Shown here: one piece after another, positions 41,480-49,606 of the stretch | Layout of the letters: the number at the start of each line of letters is the position of its first letter | Position numbering within the stretch: position 1 is the first letter of the stretch | NCBI RefSeq assembly: GCF_016820585.1 | Contig: NZ_JADHDX010000003.1 | Span: forward strand, 186,001 to 250,000 | From: Arthrobacter beigongshangensis | GTDB lineage: Bacteria; Bacillota; Bacilli; Bacillales_A; Planococcaceae | Length of the DNA: 64,000 bases | Reading direction: 5' to 3' | The notes under the pieces: generated by a model | What the model was told of the DNA's origin: nothing | What the model saw: only the letters and a program-made list of their open reading frames with translations | The model's database searches: none | Made by a program: the position numbers and the translations under genes

Positions 41480-41812
41480 ATGACTGAAGAGTCGCAGAGA
41501 TACGATGTTTTTCAAGCCATTGCTGATCCGACACGGCGCAAATTACTTGAACTACTCGCGGGCAAAGAATTACCGATTTCGACGATTAGTAGCCATTTTA
41601 CAATGAGCCGAACAGCTGTAACAAAACATTTACATGTTTTAGAATCAGCGGGCCTCGTCACTACACAAAAAGTAGGACGGGAAAAGCGATATCGGTTGGA
41701 GGCTAAGCCGTTGCAAACATTACAAACCTGGCTGGACTTCTACGAACAGTATTGGGACAACAAGCTTTCTAAACTTAAGAAAATTGTTGAAGATGATCTA
41801 CATGCAGAATGA
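41480..41812 (+). CDS. ArsR-family winged-helix regulator
   Basis: A 110-aa regulator. FQAIADPTRRKLLELLAGKELPIS and MSRTAVTKHLHVLESAGLVTTQKVGREKRYRL form the winged helix (about 11-70). No metal-binding ELCVCDL motif is present, so it is not an arsenic-type sensor. It starts directly after the SRPBCC stop. It probably binds the inverted repeats around the operon promoter. Confidence 0.87.
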   Translation: MTEESQRYDVFQAIADPTRRKLLELLAGKELPISTISSHFTMSRTAVTKHLHVLESAGLVTTQKVGREKRYRLEAKPLQTLQTWLDFYEQYWDNKLSKLKKIVEDDLHAE

Positions 41813-41865
41813 TAACAGTTGAGAGTCGGCTTACCACCGGCTCATTTTTGATAATCAAAATTAAA

Positions 41866-42078
41866 AGACGCGGCAAACTTGCAAAGCAAGTATGAACAGA
41901 ATCGAAAAGAATTGATTGCAAATATTTCACATGATTTGAAGACACTTATCACATCCATCAAAGGATATGTCGAGGGGATCAGGGATGGAGTTGCAAGTAC
42001 CCAAAGAAAATGGAGTGTTATCGTAAAACCATTTACGTCAAGGCAACCGACAGTGTAATGTTTGAATTCGTAAAAGGA
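41866..42078 (+). pseudogene. Sensor histidine kinase relic (HisKA fragment)
   Basis: Reading [27 protein letters not shown] then [17 protein letters not shown] up to about 42005, followed after a frameshift near 42005-42012 by [22 protein letters not shown]. Together these match the dimerisation helices around the phospho-acceptor His of a histidine kinase. The rest of the kinase (sensor, ATPase) is gone and the conserved Pro after SHDLKT is Leu. This fills the arsR-42090 gap. Confidence 0.8.
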
Positions 42079-42089
42079 GGTTAATTTTA

Positions 42090-42710
42090 ATGAATATATT
42101 AATTTTAGGTGGAACTGGACGAGTTGGGAGTCAAATAGTTACTCATGCTCTTCATGACAAACATCATATTACTGTACTAGTTCGCACCCCGGAGAAGATT
42201 CAAATAATTCATGAAAACTTAACTATTATTCAAGGTAATGTTTTGAATAAAGATGATATCGTACGTGCAATGCATGGAATTGATGTCGTTATTAGTGCAC
42301 TCAATACTGATGGGGCAACCACTCTATCAGAAAGTATGCCGTTTATTATCGGAGCAATGGAAATTGAAGGTGTTCAAAGAATTATCACTGTAGGAACTGC
42401 TGGAATCCTGCAAAGTAGAATTACCCCAAATTTATTACGTTATCAGTCAAGCGAATCAAAGCAAAAGTCAGTCCGTGCAGCCGAAGAACATAATAAAGTC
42501 TACGGTATGCTTAAACAATCAAAACTCGAATGGACGATTGTCTGTCCTACATATTTGCCAGATGGAGAAAGGTTAGGTAAATATCGAATAGACCGTAATT
42601 TTTTGCCTGAGGGTGGTATTAAAATTTCAGTGTCAGATACAGCGGAATTTACATTTAGCCAAATAAACAGTAGCGATTATATAAAAACGCGTGTAGGTAT
42701 CGCCTACTAA
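42090..42710 (+). CDS. NmrA/SDR-type NAD(P)-binding oxidoreductase
   Basis: A 206-aa Rossmann protein. ILILGGTGRVGSQIV (about 3-17) is the NAD(P)-binding GxxGxxG loop and DVVISALNTDGATT the following strand; VQRIITVGTAGIL and WTIVCPTYLPDGE belong to the atypical SDR fold (biliverdin-reductase-B/NmrA group). AGGAGGTT lies upstream of the ATG. Substrate unknown; the sequence is complete. Confidence 0.78.
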   Translation: MNILILGGTGRVGSQIVTHALHDKHHITVLVRTPEKIQIIHENLTIIQGNVLNKDDIVRAMHGIDVVISALNTDGATTLSESMPFIIGAMEIEGVQRIITVGTAGILQSRITPNLLRYQSSESKQKSVRAAEEHNKVYGMLKQSKLEWTIVCPTYLPDGERLGKYRIDRNFLPEGGIKISVSDTAEFTFSQINSSDYIKTRVGIAY

Positions 42711-43132
42711 TAATGTCCTCTTATACTATTTACTAATCGAACTACAGAGGGCTTTATTTTATATTTTGTACCACTCAACTGAACAGGTTATCAATTGTAT
42801 CTACTGTGTTTTTTTTATAAGGTTAGAAAGTATATTTTTTCAACCTTAAACAGTGTCTAGCTTCAGCACCTAGGGACTCGGGTCATAAGTTAGCCTAGCT
42901 ATGCGGCAAAAGAACGCCACGTCGCTGGTCCGCCTTATGCCTGTCGTCCCTGATCAAGGCACTCGCGCTTTTCTTATTTAAGAAATTACTAATATGAAGT
43001 TTAGAATCTCAATGTATTTTATAGATAAGGTTAATGATTAGGAGTGGAATTGCATTTTCAAAGGAGTCAGAACAACTCTACAAAAACAACAGACATGATG
43101 GATAACTCCAATCATGTCTGTTGTTTTCAATA
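42711..43132 (+). repeat. Gap with a dispersed hairpin element (42847-42976)
   Basis: 42847-42976 begins GTGTCTAGCTTCAGCACC, contains GGTCATAAGTTAGCC and CCGCCTTATGCCTGTCG, and ends AAGGCACTCGCGCTTTTC. The two CATAAG/CTTATG and GGGAC/GTCCC segments pair into a long imperfect hairpin. I recognise this pattern (start GTGTCTAGCT, end GCGCTTTT) as a common intergenic repeat of Bacillales. The hisB-hisA gap carries a divergent reverse copy. The remaining gap is AT-rich without a gene. Confidence 0.65.
43084..43126 (+). terminator. Strong hairpin before repeat copy E
   Basis: AACAACAGACATGAT/ATCATGTCTGTTGTT, a perfect 15-bp stem with an 11-nt loop followed by TTTCAATAT. It may be a terminator, although the upstream gene ends 370 bp earlier. 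Confidence 0.5.
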
Positions 43133-43364
43133 TAACTTGATTCAGCAAATTCTTTTGTACTGAAAGCGAAGCGTCAGCTACAGAAGTCCCCCACTTCTAT
43201 AAGTGGTGGGGGGAATGCCAGAAAAGCATTTCAATCAGAGGGAGTTCAAACTGCATGCTGATTCAAGTTAAGCCTCCGGCGGATGTTAGGGATTTTGAGG
43301 GGAGTTAATTGTGCTGTGCACAATTCAAAATCCCAACGCAATTACGCCGAGGCGTAATTGATTT
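43133..43364 (+). repeat. Modular hairpin repeat, copy E (full length, reference copy)
   Basis: Order: TAACTTGATTCAGCA (pairs with TGCTGATTCAAGTTA), TACTGAAAGCGAAGCGTCAGC, a CCCCCACTT/AAGTGGTGGGGG hairpin, GAAAAGCATTTCAATCAG, then AGCCTCCGGCGGATGTTAG, stem GGGATTTTGA/TCAAAATCCC enclosing AATTGTGC/GCACAATT, and terminal hairpin CAATTACGCC GA GGCGTAATTG. It lies on the plus strand immediately past the 3' end of the minus-strand esterase gene. Confidence 0.88.
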
Positions 43365-43367
43365 ACA

Positions 43368-44645
43368 TCACATTCCGTTCGTCATTTCTTGCACAGTAAT
43401 TGGTTCCACTGCATTTGTCTGATCAATAAATATAAAAGCATCGTAGCGATTGCCAATTTGGGTTGGCACGTAATTCCCATAGGCCTCAAATTCAGGATTG
43501 TACACGACCCCAATTGCTCGGTGACCAATCCACGGAGTAAAATATTTTCGGTTATCTTCATTGAAAATAAATAATTTATCGACAGCACCCGAGTTATGCA
43601 AGAGGTCTTCCCATGAATGTTCTCGGGCGGGAGGCACTACAATATTTTCGAAAGGCACACCCCATTTTTCAGCTGCGATAACAGTGCCGCGGTGTGTGCC
43701 AAATCCAACAGCATAAACCTCTTCCTGCTGAAACTGTTCGCGAAGCAGTTGACCGACATTTAGCATGCCGTCCTCTGGCATCGTCGTTGCCCGGGCATCG
43801 CCAATATGTGTATTATGCTCCCAAACGATGATTTTTGAATCTTCTCCGTAATGATTTCGTACTTCATGAATTGCCTCTACCATATGTTCGTCCCGAATAT
43901 TCCAGGAACCCGCATTATCCTGAAGCATAATACGGTAGTATTGTTCAGCATTTTTAGCAACTAATGCATTCATTTTTAAATTTAGATCGGATTCCTGATC
44001 GTCTGTATAAAGATCTTTATGGGATCGGATGGATGATAATAAATGGCTAACCTCATCAATGCATACTTCTGAAAAATGTGCAGTTGAAATTGCGTAATGT
44101 TCTGGTAGGCCGTTGAAAGGCTCGAAACAGGAAAATGCTTTGCGTGCTAGTTCAAGATCTGCACCTGTCGGATTGGTTTCGGTTAAGTATTTAATAATCT
44201 CATCAATGGATTCCCATAGACTATACATATCAATCCCGTAAAATCCTACTTGCTCATTGGGGGTTTTATAATTATTGCGCATTTTCAACCAGTCGATGAA
44301 TTGAGCTATTTCTTCATTAGCCCACATCCATGTAGGCCATCGATTAAAGGCTTTCAAGACTTCTGGGGCAGTTTTTGTTTCTTCACCATACCTTTTTATA
44401 TACCGATTTACATGCTGGGCGGAGGGCCAATCGCCTTCAACTGCAATAGCGGAGAAACCTTTTTGCTCAATTAACATCTGAGACAGCTTTGCCCGAATGG
44501 TATAAAATTCTGAAGTTCCATGACTAGCTTCGCCTAGCAGGACAACTTTTGCATCCCCGATAGCTTCGAGTAAAGGCAGAAGATCGGCTTCTGATTCAAA
44601 AGGAAGTGCATATTTTTTTACAGCTTCTTTGAGTGTATCATTCAT
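43368..44645 (-). CDS. Erythromycin-esterase-family protein
   Basis: A 425-aa protein. The two histidine motifs of the family are intact: VLLGEASHGTSEFY (about 35-48) and IIVWEHNTHIGDAR (about 273-286), with GVEGDWP-like AVEGDWPSAQHVNRYI at about 70. The family includes Ere macrolide esterases and many chromosomal Bacillus homologues (succinoglycan-biosynthesis-like) of unknown substrate; macrolide hydrolysis cannot be inferred. Start ATG 44645 is clear. Copy E of the repeat sits just after its stop. Confidence 0.82.
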   Translation of the reverse strand: MNDTLKEAVKKYALPFESEADLLPLLEAIGDAKVVLLGEASHGTSEFYTIRAKLSQMLIEQKGFSAIAVEGDWPSAQHVNRYIKRYGEETKTAPEVLKAFNRWPTWMWANEEIAQFIDWLKMRNNYKTPNEQVGFYGIDMYSLWESIDEIIKYLTETNPTGADLELARKAFSCFEPFNGLPEHYAISTAHFSEVCIDEVSHLLSSIRSHKDLYTDDQESDLNLKMNALVAKNAEQYYRIMLQDNAGSWNIRDEHMVEAIHEVRNHYGEDSKIIVWEHNTHIGDARATTMPEDGMLNVGQLLREQFQQEEVYAVGFGTHRGTVIAAEKWGVPFENIVVPPAREHSWEDLLHNSGAVDKLFIFNEDNRKYFTPWIGHRAIGVVYNPEFEAYGNYVPTQIGNRYDAFIFIDQTNAVEPITVQEMTNGM

Positions 44646-44788
44646 TAGAAAACCCCATTTCCTTCAGGTTATTGTGACAGTATGCCCAGCTATTCATTTA
44701 GTAGCCCTACGATGTGATTGAAATTCCTATGACAGACAATTGCAATAATGTACAATTGATTAGACTATAGAAATAAGGGGAGATAACT

Positions 44789-45028
44789 ATGTTGACTGCC
44801 GTATTAATCGTTGGAATGGTCATGGCTGTGCCGATTACCGCAATTATTACAGATCATAATCGTCGAGTTGTGAAACTGAAAGCGGAATTTATTCGTGATG
44901 AAATTGAGTTGGAAAAATTAAAACAGCAGAACTTTATCGTAGAAACGGAGAAAATGAAGCTCGAATTGGAAAGAATGAAGCTAGATTATTCTGCAGAGCA
45001 AAAGCATATTTTAGAACTTAAAAAATAA
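44789..45028 (+). CDS. Small membrane-anchored coiled-coil protein
   Basis: A 79-aa protein: one N-terminal transmembrane helix (about 2-22) followed by a basic/acidic coiled coil rich in Lys, Glu and Leu (ELEKLKQQNFIVETEKMKL). AAGGGGAG precedes the ATG. The next gene begins 12 bp after the stop, so it is the first gene of a three-gene operon with the DUF1992 protein and NagZ. It resembles small PspB-like proteins in layout only; not recognised. Confidence 0.6.
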   Translation: MLTAVLIVGMVMAVPITAIITDHNRRVVKLKAEFIRDEIELEKLKQQNFIVETEKMKLELERMKLDYSAEQKHILELKK

Positions 45029-45040
45029 GGGGGAAAAGTG

Positions 45041-45430
45041 ATGAAGGATGATCATTTCGCTCCACCATACAATGACCTTATGGGAGATATTCTAAAAAAG
45101 CATACGGCTGAGGGCGGTATGGATAACTTGAAAGGACAAGGGAAACCGCTTCCGCAAGAGTATTTCTCTGGTGATACTTTTCAGCATTTTCAACGAATCG
45201 CCAAAGATGCGGGATATAAGCCGCAGTGGTTGAGACTGCAGCATGACATTCGTGATGAAGTGATGGCCATTGCAGAAGGTTATGTAGCTAATCCGGTGGC
45301 AGATTGGGATAATCGGATAGACGAATTAAACAGTAAGATATTCGCATACAATCAATCATGCCCACCACCACTGCAGAAAGGCTCTGTGTCGCTTACGACG
45401 ATTCAATCCGCAATTGAACGGTGGAAATAA
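45041..45430 (+). CDS. DUF1992 (DnaJ-C28-like) protein
   Basis: A 129-aa protein. FDNLKGQGKPL-type motif appears as GGMDNLKGQGKPLPQEYF (about 25-42), followed by RIAKDAGYKPQWLRLQHDIRDEV; these are the DUF1992 signature. Despite the family name there is no J domain. AAGGGGGA fits ATG 45041 better than GTG 45038. Role unknown. Confidence 0.8.
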   Translation: MKDDHFAPPYNDLMGDILKKHTAEGGMDNLKGQGKPLPQEYFSGDTFQHFQRIAKDAGYKPQWLRLQHDIRDEVMAIAEGYVANPVADWDNRIDELNSKIFAYNQSCPPPLQKGSVSLTTIQSAIERWK

Positions 45431-45448
45431 AATCGAGGGGGAGTGAGG

Positions 45449-46717
45449 ATGAAACGTCATGGACTATTCATATTTGGGGTTATCTGTTGCTTATTGTTAT
45501 TATCAGGATGTTTTCAATCAGCGCCGAAAGACAGCAGCCCAGATGAAAGTAAAACAACTCCTCCGACGGTAGGGCCTTCTGAACAAGAGCCGATTATCGT
45601 CGAGCTACCGGAAATTATTGTCTCGCCGATAGATGAGATGATTGATCAAATGACATTGGCAGAAAAGATTGGACAGCTTCTGGTGATAGGAATAGATGGA
45701 ACGTCGTTTTCGGACGAAATGGACAATTTAATCCGAAATTATCATGTCGGTGGCGTAATTGTAATGGGTAAAAATGTCTCGACGACAGCCGAAATGTTAC
45801 AACTCATTAATGATAGCAAACAAGCGAATGAACCGAATAAAATCCCTTTATTCATATCTGTTGACGAAGAGGGTGGAAGAGTTTCAAGGTTGCCAGCAGG
45901 GATTCCTAAACTGCCCGCAAGTGCACAAATAGGTAAAAGAAATGATAAAACAATTAGTTATCGCGCTGGTAATTATGTAGCTGAAGTTCTTCATGAATTT
46001 GGCTACAATATGAACTTCGCGCCTGTGTTAGACATCAACAACAATCCGAAAAATCCGGTGATTGGAGATCGTTCACTTGGTGCAAATCCCGAATTAGTTG
46101 GAAGGTTAGGCGTCGCCACAATGCATGGCATGATGGACGATGGCATCATTTCAGTTGTGAAGCATTTTCCTGGACATGGGGATACGGTCGTTGATTCGCA
46201 TAAGGCATTGCCGAAGGTGGAAGCGACACTGGAAAAGCTACGAAACGTGGAGCTTGTCCCTTTTCAACAAGCCGTTGATGAAGGTGCTGATGCTGTTATG
46301 GTTGCTCATATTTTATTTCCAGCGCTTGACCCAAACTATCCGTCGTCTATGTCCGAGTCTATTATCACGGGCTTGCTGCGTGACGACATGCAATTTGACG
46401 GTGTTGTTATTACCGATGATTTAACAATGGGCGCCATCGTGAATGACTATACGGTACCTGAAGCGGCCGTTCAATCCTTCATTGCAGGAAGTGATTTGTT
46501 ACTCATTGTCAATGGCTATGATAATCAAATCAATACGATCAATGCGCTTGTAACAGCTATTGAAGCCGGAGAAATTACAGAAGAACGGCTGAATGAAAGT
46601 GTTAAACGAATTTTGACTCTTAAAGAGAAATATGATGTGTCGGATGAGGTCAAGGAGTCCGTAGATGTAGAAAAACTGAATAAGCTTTATCAGGAATTCA
46701 TCATCCGTTTGAAATAA
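45449..46717 (+). CDS. nagZ: Beta-N-acetylglucosaminidase NagZ (GH3), lipoprotein
   Basis: A 422-aa exported lipoprotein, lipobox LLSGC (about 18-22), with a Ser/Pro-rich linker. The GH3 barrel begins MIDQMTLAEKIGQLL (about 67); VKHFPGHGDTVVDSHKALP (about 233) holds the His/Asp dyad of NagZ-type enzymes, and the nucleophile Asp is in VVITDDLTMGAI (about 312-323). It removes N-acetylglucosamine from muropeptides during wall recycling. Start ATG 45449 after GAGGGGGAG. Confidence 0.9.
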   Translation: MKRHGLFIFGVICCLLLLSGCFQSAPKDSSPDESKTTPPTVGPSEQEPIIVELPEIIVSPIDEMIDQMTLAEKIGQLLVIGIDGTSFSDEMDNLIRNYHVGGVIVMGKNVSTTAEMLQLINDSKQANEPNKIPLFISVDEEGGRVSRLPAGIPKLPASAQIGKRNDKTISYRAGNYVAEVLHEFGYNMNFAPVLDINNNPKNPVIGDRSLGANPELVGRLGVATMHGMMDDGIISVVKHFPGHGDTVVDSHKALPKVEATLEKLRNVELVPFQQAVDEGADAVMVAHILFPALDPNYPSSMSESIITGLLRDDMQFDGVVITDDLTMGAIVNDYTVPEAAVQSFIAGSDLLLIVNGYDNQINTINALVTAIEAGEITEERLNESVKRILTLKEKYDVSDEVKESVDVEKLNKLYQEFIIRLK

Positions 46718-46779
46718 ATGAAACTTCCTTTTCACTCATCCGTATAATAAGATACTAGAAAGAGTAGGAGGTTTTTTAT

Positions 46780-47106
46780 ATGGAAAGTAAGAATGATTCT
46801 TTGGATAATAAAGGATTAAAAATATTGGTACATGCTAGTGCATTTTTCATGCCCTTTTTAGTACCATTTATTATTTACCTAGTCGTTGCGGATGCAGCGG
46901 TGAAAAGAGTGGCGATCCAAGCGATTTTGTTTCAAGTTGTAATGGGGATATTGATTACGATTTCAATTGTGTTGAGTTTCATCCTCATAGGTATTCCGTT
47001 CCTCATTATCTTTGGTTTGATGACGATTATCATTCCAATCTTGGGGATTATCAAGACACTTAGTGGCGAAACGTATAATTACCCGATTGTCGGAAGATGG
47101 ATTTAA
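46780..47106 (+). CDS. DUF4870 membrane protein
   Basis: A 108-aa protein with hydrophobic segments at about 17-40, 50-68 and 72-95. KGLKILVHASAFFMPFLVPFIIYL and the end TYNYPIVGRWI are typical of the DUF4870 (Tic20-like) family of small membrane proteins. GTAGGAGG lies upstream. Function unknown. Confidence 0.78.
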   Translation: MESKNDSLDNKGLKILVHASAFFMPFLVPFIIYLVVADAAVKRVAIQAILFQVVMGILITISIVLSFILIGIPFLIIFGLMTIIIPILGIIKTLSGETYNYPIVGRWI

Positions 47107-47118
47107 TTGAATAAATAG

Positions 47119-47160
47119 ACGCCCACCGCGAAGTGTGATTCATGCGGGGGGCGTTTTTTG
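47119..47160 (+). terminator. Terminator after the DUF4870 gene
   Basis: GACGCCC-A-CCGC pairs with GCGG-GG-GGCGTT (small bulge), loop about 15 nt, then TTTTTT. Confidence 0.75.
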
Positions 47161-47225
47161 TTTAGGCATGTTCCAGCTCTGATTTGTATAGGATGAATGA
47201 AGTAGAAAAAAGAAGGGAGAGGAAC

Positions 47226-48455
47226 ATGAAGGTAAAGCTCAATCTTGTGACGCAAATTTTTATTGCATTTGTCTTAGCTATTATTTTAGGGAGTCTTTTC
47301 GGTAGTTCGATTGATTTTTTGAAACCGTTTGGGGATTTGTTTTTAAGATTAATTAAATTTATTATTGCACCACTTATTTTATCGACATTGGTCGTTGGAG
47401 TTGCGGGAACTTCTGATGCAAAACAGCTAGGAAGAATCGGAATTAAAACCGTTGCTTACTATTTGGCGACAACCGCAGTAGCAATTGTCATTGGTCTTGT
47501 GGTTGCATTTATGATCTCCCCAGGTAAGGGTGTCACGGTTTCGACGGAGGGATTGGCTATTCCGGAAGCAGCCGCACAAGAACCACAAAGTGCGATTACA
47601 ACAATCTTGAACATAATTCCAGAAAACCCGTTTACGGCATTAGCAGCAGGAAATGTATTGCAAATTATTTTTTTCGCGTTATTCATCGGCTTGGCTATCA
47701 CCTTAGTTGGAGAAAAAGCACAGCCGGTCTATCGGTTTTTTGAAGGTTTTGCAGAGGTCATGTACAAAATTACCGGCATCGTCATGAAAGTGGCACCCAT
47801 CGGTGTTTTAGGCTTACTTGCGCCAGTTGTAGGTCAGTATGGTCTTTCCGTATTATTACCTCTCGTAAAAGTGATACTAGCAGTTTACATTGCGTGTATC
47901 CTACATGCTACTATTGTGTACTCGGCAGCTGTGAAAACATGGGGGAAAATGAGTCCTCTTAAATTCTTCAAAGGAATTTCACCTGCAGCCCTTGTCGCTT
48001 TTAGTACAGCAAGCAGTTCAGGTACATTGCCTGTAACGATTAAAAATACGAATGAAAATCTTGGTGTTCCTAATAAGATTTCAAGTTTTGTTCTCCCACT
48101 TGGGGCAACGGTTAACATGGACGGAACGGCTATTTATCAAGGAGTAGCAGTTATTTTTATTGCACAATTTTATAACTTGAATTTGTCTTTTGCTCAACTG
48201 TTAACGGTGGTCTTAATCACGATTTTGGCATCAATTGGAACAGCTGGCGTTCCTGGAGCCGGAATGATTATGTTGGCAATGGTGTTAACCTCTGTCAATA
48301 TGCCACTCGAAGGAATCGCGCTAATTGCCGGAATTGACCGGGTTTTGGATATGATGCGTACATGTGTCAACGTTGTAGGTGATGCATCTGCCGCAGTCGT
48401 TGTGGCAGGTACGGAGAAAAAACGAAATGAAATTGAAGTAGTGCCTACAGATTAA
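47226..48455 (+). CDS. Dicarboxylate/amino acid:cation symporter (GltP/DctA family)
   Basis: A 409-aa transporter of the DAACS family (eight helices, two re-entrant loops). STASSSGTLPVTIKN (about 258-272) is the serine-rich hairpin, LPLGATVNMDGTAIYQG (about 291-307) the NMDG motif, and GIDRVLDMMRTCVNVVGDASAA (landmark RTCVNVVGD) the ion/substrate-binding end. GltP-type glutamate uptake is the closest guess. ATG 47226 has AGAAGGGAGAGG upstream; the frame to 47184 is not preferred. Confidence 0.88.
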   Translation: MKVKLNLVTQIFIAFVLAIILGSLFGSSIDFLKPFGDLFLRLIKFIIAPLILSTLVVGVAGTSDAKQLGRIGIKTVAYYLATTAVAIVIGLVVAFMISPGKGVTVSTEGLAIPEAAAQEPQSAITTILNIIPENPFTALAAGNVLQIIFFALFIGLAITLVGEKAQPVYRFFEGFAEVMYKITGIVMKVAPIGVLGLLAPVVGQYGLSVLLPLVKVILAVYIACILHATIVYSAAVKTWGKMSPLKFFKGISPAALVAFSTASSSGTLPVTIKNTNENLGVPNKISSFVLPLGATVNMDGTAIYQGVAVIFIAQFYNLNLSFAQLLTVVLITILASIGTAGVPGAGMIMLAMVLTSVNMPLEGIALIAGIDRVLDMMRTCVNVVGDASAAVVVAGTEKKRNEIEVVPTD

Positions 48456-48978
48456 CTTACTTGCGGCATTTTCCACGCCTGTTGATTAACGAAAAAATAG
48501 CTTAATCAAATACTAGGCGCTCTATGTTCAATTGCTCTTGGGTTGCTTTGGATTGAACGACTTCTATACAATATCCGTGTTATTTTATGTCTAGGGATGC
48601 GACTTCGCCGCATCCCTAGACATTTTTTCGGTAACCGTATGGCGGCCGTTCATCCGTCGCTCACCAAAAACGCTTGTACACGGAATGTTACTGCTTTTGG
48701 TGACGAGGGAATAGAGGGCTTCTTAACTGGAGAGGGCCGCCAAAGATACAATTTTGGCGGCTGAATCCTTCGTCATAGTCTTTTCTTGATACATCCCCTC
48801 CCAAAGGAGGAATGAACGCCAATTCCTCCCCGATCATCATGTCCTAACTAGTTAGCCGAAAGCAAATCGAACATAATCAAGTAAAAAAGGTAGTTTTTCA
48901 ACCTGTGTTTACCTGTTTTTTTTAGTAAATGGTTAATCAACAGGTGCGGTAATATGTATTGATAATGATTTGAAGTAA
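48456..48978 (+). other. Non-coding block with nested hairpins, possible mobile-element relic
   Basis: No convincing gene. 48586-48622 is a perfect 14-bp stem TGTCTAGGGATGCG/CGCATCCCTAGACA followed by TTTTTT, a terminator. 48629-48760 has a nested dyad: GGCGGCC...GGCCGCC outside, CACCAAAA...TTTTGGTG inside, and then GCCGCCAAA/TTTTGGCGGC. Further on lies GGAGGAAT-GAACGCCA-ATTCCTCC (about 48806-48829). Hairpins near an end with a GAACGCCA loop recall IS200/IS605-type element ends, but no transposase or TnpB is present. Confidence 0.5.
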
Positions 48979-49007
48979 TTGACACTTACCTATTAGTAAG
49001 TTAGTAT
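48979..49007 (+). promoter_or_regulatory. tetR-fabF promoter with operator in the spacer
   Basis: TTGACA (48979-48984), 17 nt, TAGTAT (49002-49007). Within the spacer ACTTAC-CTATTA-GTAAGT (48984-49001) is a perfect dyad, the expected place for autorepression by the TetR product. The start codon is only 7 nt past the -10 box. Confidence 0.72.
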
Positions 49008-49013
49008 GGAAAT

Positions 49014-49586
49014 ATGGAAAATAGAAAATCACAAATTATTGAGCTAGCACTCAGAAATATTCGAGAAAAGGGCTATTTATCTTTTAGTTATGATGATTTA
49101 GCGAAAGAACTTGGTGTAACGAAAGCAAGCATTCATTATCACTTCATGAAGAAAGAGGATTTAGGTTTTGCTTTGTGTACAAGAATAAAAGAAGGACTAG
49201 AAAAATCTTATTTATACATTGATCAAGCTCAAATAAATCTTGAGGATAAACCGTGGGAATTTATTTCAAGAAGAGTTAAACAAATAGGAAATAATGAGGT
49301 ATGTCCTTTATCGTCTTTACAGGCTGACTTTAATTTTTTACCAGTTTCTATGCAAGAGAGTATACAACAAATAAGTCAGATGGAAATAGACTATCTCAAA
49401 AAACTACTTGAAGATATTAAAAAAGAGGGGAAGCTTCTACCGACTATTGATACAGCAGCATTAGCTACAGTGCTTATATCTAGCGTAAAAGGTGCACTAC
49501 AATATAGACGTGTAGTGGAAGAAGATTTAGTTTCTACGGTATTTGATCAATTAAAACAGCTTGTTTATGGAAATAGTAAATCATGA
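49014..49586 (+). CDS. TetR/AcrR-family repressor
   Basis: A 190-aa regulator. IIELALRNIREKGYLSFSYDDLAKELGVTKASIHYHFMKKEDLG (about 8-51; landmarks GVTKASIHYHF) is the TetR HTH. The C-terminal domain contains one Cys (CPLSSL) and resembles TetR_C of the YcdC/YxaF type. There is no ribosome binding site before ATG 49014, and the promoter geometry predicts a leaderless mRNA. Stop overlaps the beginning of the upstream extension of fabF; 20 bp separate it from the real fabF start. Noticeably AT-rich compared with neighbours. Confidence 0.88.
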   Translation: MENRKSQIIELALRNIREKGYLSFSYDDLAKELGVTKASIHYHFMKKEDLGFALCTRIKEGLEKSYLYIDQAQINLEDKPWEFISRRVKQIGNNEVCPLSSLQADFNFLPVSMQESIQQISQMEIDYLKKLLEDIKKEGKLLPTIDTAALATVLISSVKGALQYRRVVEEDLVSTVFDQLKQLVYGNSKS

Positions 49587-49606
49587 CGAATTTATTGGAG
49601 GTATAT

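Noticed and set aside
43133-43364. CRISPR-like array because of repeated blocks
   Set aside because: The blocks are dispersed single copies hundreds to thousands of bases apart, without regular spacers or cas genes.
43368-44645. Acquired macrolide-resistance gene
   Set aside because: Chromosomal homologues of this family without macrolide activity are common in Bacillales, and no mobile element or resistance context is present.
48543-48764. 73-residue frame in the gap before tetR
   Set aside because: It consists of translated hairpin arms, has no ribosome binding site and resembles no protein known to me.
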